64,000 bases of DNA from Bos javanicus (taxonomy: Eukaryota; Chordata; Mammalia; Artiodactyla; Bovidae). The notes beneath the pieces were generated by a model. It saw only the letters and a list, made by a program, of their open reading frames with translations, was not told the origin of the DNA and searched no databases. Position 1 is the stretch's first letter. Each line of letters begins with the position of its first letter. Below are positions 55,909 through 64,000 of this stretch, one piece after another. A program made the translations under genes and the position numbers. The stretch spans positions 61,020,829 through 61,084,828 of the forward strand of contig NC_083880.1 of the NCBI RefSeq assembly GCF_032452875.1, read 5' to 3'.

Positions 55909-56368
55909 GTAACCCGGACCTCTTCAGGGGAGGAGCACAGGGTGCAGAGAGAGAGAGATCTGGACACAGAATCCCACGGGCGGGGAGGATAGGCTGCCGG
56001 GCCTCCTGCAGTCACCTTGTGGAGGAGGAGCCCTCCCTGGCGGCCAGGCAGCCGAGATCTAGGTACCAACTACAACATGGAGAGCTTCTTGCTCAGTCAC
56101 CTCATCCTGCTGTCCCAGGGAGCATGCTAAGGGGGGTTAGCTTGTGAAGAAGAATGCATAGGAGGAGTAGGAGAAGCAGGAGGAGGATACACAATAGTGG
56201 CCATGTCACAAAATAGGCCCCAGAATGATCTAGGCTTAATACAAACCGCAACCACCTTAAGGAGAAAGCAAAGCTCATCTTTAACTTGTTACCATCTCTG
56301 TGCCAGTCCTTGTGTTGGGAAGCTAGGACCACAGAGATAAATGACATGGCCTGGGAGGGATTCAGACT

Positions 56369-56500
56369 TCCCAGATGGCGCAGTGGTAAAGAAACCGCCT
56401 GCGGGAAGAGACTCGGTTTCGATCCCTGAGTGGGAGAGATCCCTGCAGCCCATGGTGTCGCAAAGAGTCGGTCATGACTGAAGTAACTGAACACCCGCAC
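56369..56500 (+). mobile_element. Bov-tA SINE, internally deleted
   Basis: Starts CTTCCCAGATGGCGCAGTGG and jumps to CATGGTGTCGCAAAGAGTCG; inside the DEFB123 intron. Confidence 0.75.
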
Positions 56501-56835
56501 TGGGAGGCACTCACTGGGAGATATGTGAAATAGCATTTACCCAGAGTGCCATGAGCTGTGTTAGAGGGGATCTGGGGGTCCTGAGGTGCACAAGGGAGGG
56601 ACCAGCCCAGGCTGAGGGCCAGGAGAGATCTACTGGAGGGATACTCTAAGTCCTGAAAAGTGGTTAGAAATTAGAAGGGGAGGGAGAAGAGGTGGAAAAG
56701 GAGGGGTGTCCCGGACGGAAGTTAGCTAATAGCAAAGGTCCGAATGTGGGAGACAGCACCACGCCTTCAGGAAACTAGCCCACGATGGAAGGGTGGGTTA
56801 AGGGCGTGGCAAGGGGTAAGACTGAGAGTGTTAAA

Positions 56836-57035
56836 TCACTCAATAGTGTCCGACTCTTTGAGACCCCATGGACTGTAGGCCATCAGAGTCCTCTGTCCAT
56901 GGGATTCTCCAGGCAAGAATACTGTAGTGGGTAGCCATTCCCTTATCCAGGGGATCTCCCCAATTCAGGTATCGAATCCAGCTTTCTTGCATTGCAGGTA
57001 GATTCTTTACCGTCCGAGTCACCAGGGAAGCCCAG
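56836..57035 (-). mobile_element. Bov-tA SINE (DEFB123 intron)
   Basis: TCAATAGTGTCCGACTCTTT through GAGTCACCAGGGAAGCCC. Confidence 0.82.
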
Positions 57036-57344
57036 GATCTGGAAGCCCAAGGTTAAGGGTGTGGCAAGGGTTAAGACTGCAGAAGCAGTCAAGGTCCAGG
57101 TCTTAATGAGCCTTGACTGCCAGGTGAGGAGCCATAGGAAAGCTTAAGCAAAAAAGGGCTATTCCACCAGCTCTAGCATCGCTATCTGGCCCCTCTTGCT
57201 CAATTGACAGAAACTTCTGCTCAGCCAAGGCTTTCCCCTCACCTGTCCACAGGGCTGTAATGTATAAATTTCCTCACCTCAGCCCTTGTTCCTGCCTGTG
57301 GCAAATGTCTGAAATACTACTCAGCTGGGGATAGAGAGGAAAGC

Positions 57345-57480
57345 CTCAGAACCTGGGTTAAACACTGCTCAATCATTTTCTAACTCTGTGACCTCCAGTA
57401 AGCAGCTTAGCGGCTCAGAGTTTCAATGTCCCCATTTCTCAATCTGCTACAACAAAGGCATGTGTATAGTAACGTCAGTT
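57345..57480 (+). repeat. MIR SINE
   Basis: AGAACCTGGGTTAAACACTG, TCTAACTCTGTGACCTCCAG and CTCAGAGTTTCAATGTCCCC. Confidence 0.6.
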
Positions 57481-57844
57481 TGAGGGAACAACATTGAACA
57501 CACTGAAATTTTGGTATGCAAAAAAAAAAAAAAAGGGTAGCTTCTTCATTTTATGTAACTCATTTCAATTTTCCCAGGAAATTCCATCCTGCTGATGCAA
57601 TGGCTGGGGAGAGGGGTGGTGGAAGGCGCTAAGGGACTGTGCCTAAACTCCACAGTTTAATAAATGCTCATCAGTTCTGATTTAAAACAGTTTCAAGTTA
57701 ATTCAGTCTCTTTTGAATAAATATTTGAGTAAGTCTTTGAGAATTTCTCCTGTTCCCTTTCTGTTTCTGAGGATAGCACCTGGATTTAGAAGTTAACTAG
57801 ATGTCATGATTTAATTTATTGGCTCATTCAATAAACATGAAAAT

Positions 57845-58140
57845 GAAAGTCATTCAGTCATGTCTGACTCTTTGCAACCCCAGGGACTGTACAGTCCATG
57901 GAATTCTCCAGGCCGGAATACTGGAGTTGGTAGCCTTTCCCTTCTTCAGGGGATCTTCCCAACCCAGGGACTGAACCCAGGTCTCCCACATTGTGGGCAG
58001 ATTCTTTACCAGCTGAGCCACAAGGGAAGCCCAAGAATACTGGAGTGGGTAGCCTATCTCTTCTCCAGGGGATCTTCCTGACCAGGAATCGAACTAGGGT
58101 CTCCTGCATTGCAGGCGAATTCTTTACCAACTGAGCTATC
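57845..58140 (-). mobile_element. Bov-tA SINE with duplicated tRNA-related head
   Basis: Same dimeric-head form as at 8373-8688, with two CTTTACCA...GAGC blocks. Confidence 0.82.
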
Positions 58141-60180
58141 AATAAATATGTTGAACAAATTTCATATTCCAGGCACTGTGATAGGTGCAGGAGGTAGTGC
58201 AGTGAACACATGAGAACAAACAAGGTAAGCAAAGTCTTTAGCCTCTTGGAGTTTGCATTCTGTTGAGAGAAGCAGAAATTTTTTTTTAAATAAGTGAAAC
58301 ATGAAATGTCACGTGGTGAGTATGATGAGCAGAGTAGGTGGGAAAGGGGATAGCAAATACCACAGGGATGTAAATTTGCTGTTTTAAAGGGGTGCTCATG
58401 GAATGGCTCACCCTGACCTGAGGGAGGATAAGAGGTAAACCCTATGGATTTATGGAGAATATTCAAGCTGGTGGGAATGTGCAGTGCGAAGGCCCTGGGG
58501 CAGGCTCATGAGGAGGTAGAGCCCAGTGCTGGACCTTCACTGACTTCTGCAGCAAGGTCCCTCGTTGTGTGTGATCCATGACTGAGGAAACTTCCTGGTT
58601 CTATTGAGAGCCCCACTGACTCAGCCCTTTATCTCAGTCAAATCTTCCATCTAATCCCTAGGTTTAGGCTGTTCACACACAGCTCCTCCCACTCCCTTTC
58701 TGCACGGGGGTCTACTGCTGGCAGGTATCTCAGGCTCTCAGCTCATCACCTGTTCTATTTCCACTGGAGACAAGAGGGAACTGAGGACTTTCCTGATTAT
58801 GCCACAGGAGAGGAGAGGGAGATGCTCAACCACTTCCCTCAGGCATTTCTAGTCTAATTCCCCTCCAGATGGCACCATAATGTGTTGGTACTGTTAGCAA
58901 TTTCCCTGGGCTACCCTCTGAGGGCAGAAAGTAAATCCCCTCTTCTCTAGTAGTTTCTCCAGGCCAGTCTGGGTGTTTGTAACAAGAGTCTCTTGCCCCC
59001 TGCCTTTCTCACATGACTTATCTGTACTTCTTAAGTGTTCAGGTTGACCAGCAGGCCCTAGTCCAGGGGCCCTGGGGCAGGGTGCAGGGGGGTAGTGGGT
59101 GTTGGAGGAGAGGAAGGCCTCTCTCTAGCTTGCTGGTAGGTCCTTCGTTGTCCTGGCTGGCAGAGACAAGATGTGGGCTCTGGTGGAGCTCTAAGGCCTC
59201 CTGCTGCTGCTGCAAATTAGATTTAAGTGCCCCAGTTTCCTCTAGGGAGAATATTTCCTCTTCTTTTCTATTAGCTGTGGTGGTGGTAAAGGAGAGTGAA
59301 TGGAAGTTTCTTTGTCCAGACCCTCAGCCTTTGCCTCCTGTGGCTTGCGATGAGGTAGTTTTACCTGAATCCACCAGGCTCAGCTAATAATATATAAAGG
59401 AATTCTTTGAAATTTGGAACCCCCTGATCCTTCTAAATACATTAGGTTCTTAAATGTATTGTCTTGCTATAAACTACAACAACTCATCTTATTTAAGCTG
59501 AGCAATGAACTTTGTCATTCTATTGTTTACCATCCCCCCAAAGGCCAGAAACTCTGCCCAATTCTGCTTTTCAGCAACCAAAGGGTCTCATGATTAAAGG
59601 GGAATGAAGTATATATCACTTTTAATATTTTTAAATTTTTTAAATTAGGTTAATTGTGGAATCCAGGACATATGTATAAAGCCCAAGAACCCAGCAGAGA
59701 TTAGATTTAGGTGGGGTATGTCACATCCTTTTCCATTATACCTCCTCATAGCACCCAGAGTTCCTCCTTTATAATTTTCAGCCTAAGTCTAGTCAATCAA
59801 ATATCTGGGTAGCTATTTCTTTAATAGTTGTTTCTCATCTCCTCTCCCCCACTTGAATGGAAGTTCTCTGAGGGCAGCTGTCTGTCTCTAACTTGCTTGT
59901 AACTGTATCTCCTGTACAGGCTTCTCAGTCTCCATGTGTATTTCCCTTGGATAGACATCTAGAAAGGAAATTGACGGTCAAGACTGCACCATCTGAAAAT
60001 GTGCCAAGTAGCCTCCAGAGAGGCTGAAACAAAGTATATGAGACCATCTTTCCTCTCACTCTCAACAACAGTTCATCTTGATATTCTTGAATTAAAATTT
60101 CAGATTTTATTGTTAAATTGTGGAGGGGAGTGCCTTATCTTTTTTGTAAAATAAAACACAGAATTATTCATATCCCGGAC
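58141..60180. other. DEFB123 intron sequence without recognised content
   Basis: No defensin second exon, no SINE and no clear LINE. A CTGCTGCTGCTG run lies near 59200. TGCTGG sites at 58534 and 58706 were checked for defensin spacing and fail. Confidence 0.45.
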
Positions 60181-60194
60181 AAGCCCCCAAAAAA

Positions 60195-60582
60195 AGAAAA
60201 AAAAAAAACACAGAACTACACATGGGCCCAGTAGTTCTGGGGCTTCCCTGGTGGCTCAGCCAGTAAAGAATCTGCCTGCAATGCAGGAAACCTGGGTTCA
60301 GTCCCTGGGCTGGGAAGGTCCCCTGGAGGAAGAAATGGCAACCCACTCCAGTATTCTTGCCTAGGAAATCCATGAACAGAGAATCCTGAAGGGCTACAGT
60401 CCACAGGGGCACAAAGAGTTGGACACAACTGAGCAACTAACACTTTCACTTTTTCACTTTCCAGTAGTGCTGGCACATGGGCTTAGCTGCTCCGTGGCAT
60501 GTGAGATCCTCCTGACAGGGGATCGAACCAGCATCCCCTGCATTGCAAGACTGACTCTCAACCACCTGACCACCAAAGAAGC
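60195..60582 (-). mobile_element. ART2-type SINE interrupted by a Bov-tA
   Basis: ART2 body pieces lie at 60209-60239 and 60462-60582 (CATGGGCTTAGCTGCTCCGT). A plus-strand Bov-tA (60240-60461) is inserted between them, flanked by CCAGTAGTTCTGG and CCAGTAGTGCTGG. Confidence 0.8.
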
Positions 60583-60589
60583 CCTTGAA

Positions 60590-61290
60590 TTATAGTTTTG
60601 TCTGGGTATATGCCCAATTGAAAAATGGGCAGAGGACCTTAATAGACATTTCTCCAAAGAAGACATACAGGTGGCCAGTAGGCACATGAAAAGATTCTCA
60701 ACATCACTAATTATTAGAGAAATGTAAATCAAAACTACAGTGAGGGGACTTCCCTGGTGGTCCAGTGGTTAAGACTCTGTTCTTTCATTGCATGGGGCAC
60801 AGGTTCAATTCCTGATTTGGGAACAAAGATCCCACAGGTGTGGCCAAAAGAGAGCTACAGTGAGGTACCGCCTCACACAAATCAGAATGGCCATCATTAA
60901 AGAGTCTATAAACAATAAATACTGGAGAAGGTATTGAGGAAAGGGAACCTTCCTACACTGTTGAGCTTCCCAGGTGGCTTAGTGGTAAAGAATCTCCCTG
61001 CAATGCTGGAGACACAGGAAATGTGGGTTCGATCCCTGGGTGGGCAAGATCCCTGGAGAAGGGCATGGCAACCCAATCCAGTATTCTTGTTTGAAGAATC
61101 CTATGGACAGAGGAGCCTGATGGGCTATAGTCCACGGGGTCGCAAAGAGTTGGACTTGATTGAATCGACTTAGAATGTACACACACCTACACTATTGGTG
61201 GAATTGTAAGTTGGTGCAGTCACTATAGAGAACAATATGGAGATTCCTTGGAAAACTAAAAATAGAATTATTATATGATCCAGAAATACA
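60590..61290 (+). mobile_element. L1 ORF2 C-terminal/3' fragment with two SINE insertions
   Basis: CAATTGAAAAATGGGCAGAG, ACATCACTAATTATTAGAGA and AACAATAAATACTGGAGAAG are plus-strand L1. An ART2-type SINE (60747-60853) is flanked by CTACAGTGAGG. A Bov-tA (60962-61183) is flanked by CCTACACTGTTG and CCTACACTATTG. Confidence 0.85.
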
Positions 61291-64000
61291 ATTGGTTTTT
61301 ATATATTAATCTTATATCCTACAGCCTTGCTAAACTCAATAGGTTTCATAGCTTTTGGGAGGATTTTATACGTAGATGATCATGTCATCTTTAAACAGTA
61401 GTAGTTTTATGTCTCCCTTTAAAATCTGTTTTTAATTCATTAGTAAGTATGATAGTATCTGCAGAATTTTCACAGATGTTGGTAATCAGGTATTATGAAT
61501 TCTGTCAAATGCTTTTTCTACATCTATTGAAGTGATCATGTGATTGGGTGAGGTGGGAGGGTTACTCTGCTTATGTGAATTATTAATACATTGATTGATT
61601 TTTCAAATGTTGAACTGATCTTTACATTTTTGGACTGATTCACATTTATTATGATGTATTATCCTTTTTATACACTTTGGGATTCAGTTCATATTTTGTA
61701 AAGGATTTTCACATCCGGTTTATGAGGGATGTTAAGTCTGTAAGGGTTTTTACATCTAAGTTCATAAGGGATGTAAGTCTGTAGTTTTATTTTCTTGGAA
61801 TGTCTTTGACTTGGGTGTCAAGGTAATGTTGGAAGACTTTGAAAAGAATTGGTATTATTTCTTTCTAAAAGAATTGGTATTATTTCTTAATAAATGCTTG
61901 GTATTAATATAATTCACCAATGAAGCCATCTCAACCTAGAGTTTTCTTTGTGAAAAATACTTACATACAAATTCAATTTCTTTCAAAAAATTAAGGGGTT
62001 TAGAGTTATGTATTTCTTCATGTATGAGCTTCAGTAGTTTGTGTTTTTCAAATAATTTGTCTACTTTGTGTAAGTTGTTCGATTTATAGTCATGAAGTTT
62101 TCTCTGTTATGACCTTATTAATGTTGTAATAGCTATAGAATCTATAGTGAAGTCCTCTCTGTCCTTCTTTTTCTGTTTTTGGCCACCCTGCACTGCTTGT
62201 GGCATCTTAGTTCCCAACCAGGGATCACACCCCCACCCTCTGCGGAGAAAGCGTGGAGTCCTAACCACTGGACGGCCAGGGAATCCCCTCTCTTTCATTC
62301 CTGATAATAAACAATTTATTTCTTCTCTTTTGCTTTCTTCCTGGGCAGCCTGCCTGGCTAGAAATTTAGAAAATTTTTTATGTTTTCAAGAAACCAGCTT
62401 TCAGTTTTAATTTGTCTGTTATTTTTCTGAGGTTTCCAAGGTGATGCTAGCAGTATCCAGTGGAATCCAGGACTCCACCTACCAATGCAAGAGACACGAG
62501 AGACGTGGGTTTAGTCCCTGGGTCGGGAAGATCTCCTGGAGTAGGAAATGGCACCCCAAATTTCCTATTTACTTTTGCTCCAATCTTAATGATTTTTTTC
62601 CTTCTACTTAATTTACTCTTGTTTTTCTCACTTAATTTGCTCTTATTTTTCTCACTTAAGATATAAGCATTGATGGTTGATTTAAGACCATTCTGTCTAA
62701 AGTACACATTTTAAACTGCAAATTTCCCTCTAATTACTACTTTGTGTCAGTTCCACAAATATTTTTATGTATTGTACTTTTAATTAGTCAATTCAAACTT
62801 CTCTAATTTCTCTTTTGGTTTCTCTTTCACCCATTAGTCATTTCCCAATACATTGTTCAATTTCTAGTATTTGTGAATTTTCCAAATGCATATCTACTAT
62901 TAATTTTTAGTTAATTCTATTATGGACAGACATACACCTATATAAGACTTCAATTCTTTTTTTAAAAAACTTCTTATTTTATATTGGAGTGCAACCGATT
63001 AACAATGTTGTGATAGTTTCAGATGGACAGCAAAGGGACTCAGCCATATATATACATGTATCCATTCTCCCCCCAAACTCCCCTCCCATCCAGGCTGCTA
63101 CATAACATTGAGCAGAATTCCCTGTGCTGTATAGTAGGACTTTGTTGGTTATCCATTTTAAATATAGCAGAGTGTACATGTTGATCCCAAACTCCCTATC
63201 TTTTCCCCCTTCTTCTCCACTCCCCCAAACCATAAGTTCATTCTCTAAAAGACTTCAATCCTTTTATTTTTATTGAGATCCTGTATGGTATATCTTGGTA
63301 AATATTCTGTGAGCTCTTGGGAAAAATCTCTGTTTTTCTGTTGTTGGGTAGTGAAGTGAAGTGAAGTCACTCAGTCGTGTCCAACTCTTAGCGACCCCAT
63401 AGATGGCAGCCTACTGGACTCCTCTGCCCATGGGATTTTCCAGGCAAGAGTACTGGAGTGGGTTGCCATTGCCTTCTCTGGCTGTTGGGTAGAGTGGTCT
63501 ATAAATATCTATTAAGTTGGTTGATAAACTCATCAGTTCAAATATTCTGTATCTTGTATTAAATTGTTCTATCAACTATTGAGAGAGGAATGTTGAAAGC
63601 TGAAATTATCATTGTGAATTTGTCTATTTCTCCTTTCAGTTCTTCCAGCTTTTTGTTTCATGTATTTTCAAGCTCTGTTATTTGGTGCATTTGATTGAGA
63701 ATTAATGTCTTTTTGATAAGTTGAGATTGTCATCATGAAATGACCTTTTTATACTTGGCAATTTAGTTAGTTCTGAAGTCTACTTTTTAAATCTTAACAT
63801 AGCTAGTATATTAATAATACTCCAGCTTATCTTTGATTAGTGATTTCATGATTTTTTTTCCTTTTACTATTAACATGACTATGTCTCTCCATTTAGAATG
63901 AATTTCTTATAAACAGTATGTAATAGATCTTGCTGTTTCATCCAATCGGACAATTTCTGCCATTTAATTGAGATGTTCAGACTATTTATGCTTAATATAA
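61290..64000 (-). mobile_element. Old L1 LINE, reverse orientation, with nested insertions
   Basis: The stretch reads as reversed L1 ORF2 (GATGATCATGTCATCTTTAA, CTTTTTCTACATCTATTGAA, AATCTCTGTTTTTCTGTTG) and runs off the right edge. Insertions: a reversed ART2-type SINE (62170-62285), a Bov-tA fragment (62460-62560), a younger reversed L1 3' end (62960-63250) and a BovA (63356-63480, flanked by TGTTGGGTAG). Confidence 0.75.
62960..63250 (-). mobile_element. Young L1 3' end nested in old L1
   Basis: A T-rich edge, TTATATTGGAGTGCAACCGA, ATGGACAGCAAAGGGACTCA and TAGTAGGACTTTGTTGGTTA. Flanked by AGACTTCAATTCTTTT and AGACTTCAATCCTTTT. Confidence 0.8.

Noticed and set aside
55341..56147. Several overlapping open frames of 90-140 codons around the DEFB123 first exon
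   Set aside because: They arise from CpG-rich sequence in all frames. Only the short signal-peptide exon has a splice donor and family match.
58534..58590. Possible DEFB123 exon 2: a CW followed six residues later by C
   Set aside because: The next cysteine is not three residues on, and the frame meets a stop soon after.
1..64000. CRISPR arrays, operons, tRNA or rRNA genes
   Set aside because: The DNA is mammalian. tRNA-like segments are SINE heads, and no intact tRNA cloverleaf or rRNA was seen.

Overview
The window is nuclear DNA from a ruminant, most likely cattle (Bos) or a close bovid. It is saturated with bovid-specific retroposons: Bov-tA and BovA2 SINEs, tRNA-Glu-type ART2/CHR SINEs, the RTE LINE BovB, and 3' ends of the bovine L1 family. 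Older mammalian repeats (MIR, MER20) lie between them. No bacterial or viral gene cluster is present.

The host genes are a run of small two-exon beta-defensins. Exon 1 of each encodes a signal peptide and exon 2 the six-cysteine mature peptide. Reading left to right: DEFB119 with the exon usually called DEFB120 (minus, 3591-4981); DEFB121 (minus, 22151-23442); DEFB122A (minus, 33738-37783); DEFB122 (minus, 44612-49128); and the signal-peptide exon of DEFB123 (plus, 55851-55908), whose second exon lies beyond the right edge. Order and orientation match the human 20q11.21 cluster, so the expected location is the cattle chromosome 13 defensin cluster. All complete genes have intact frames, GT-AG splice sites, a phase-1 intron after the signal peptide, and the C-x5/6-C-x3-C-x9-C-x5-CC pattern. 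Family knowledge says these peptides are secreted, cationic and often made in the male reproductive tract. The sequence itself shows only the secretory and defensin features.

DEFB122A and DEFB122 lie in a tandem segmental duplication. Unit A is about 31557-38314 and unit B about 40408-49659, separated by about 2 kb of SINE and L1 sequence. Divergence is patchy: about 3-4% around the promoter and the distal part of the intron, but about 16-18% over the mature-peptide exon and its adjacent intron. Each unit also carries private SINE insertions or deletions.

The rest is introns and intergenic DNA. BovB copies are at 14.1-15.0, 24.2-24.6, 30.0-31.4 (split by an L1), 49.7-51.9 (split by a retrocopy of an unidentified mRNA 3' end), 53.5-53.8 and 54.7-55.1 kb. 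L1 pieces occupy both window ends. A CpG-rich promoter-like stretch at 55.5-55.85 kb upstream of DEFB123 contains a near-consensus CTCF motif. No entirely new system was found. The most interesting points are the mosaic DEFB122 duplication, the CTCF-like site between divergent defensins, a SINE-LTR composite retroposon beside the DEFB121 promoter, and the unidentified retrocopy inside BovB.
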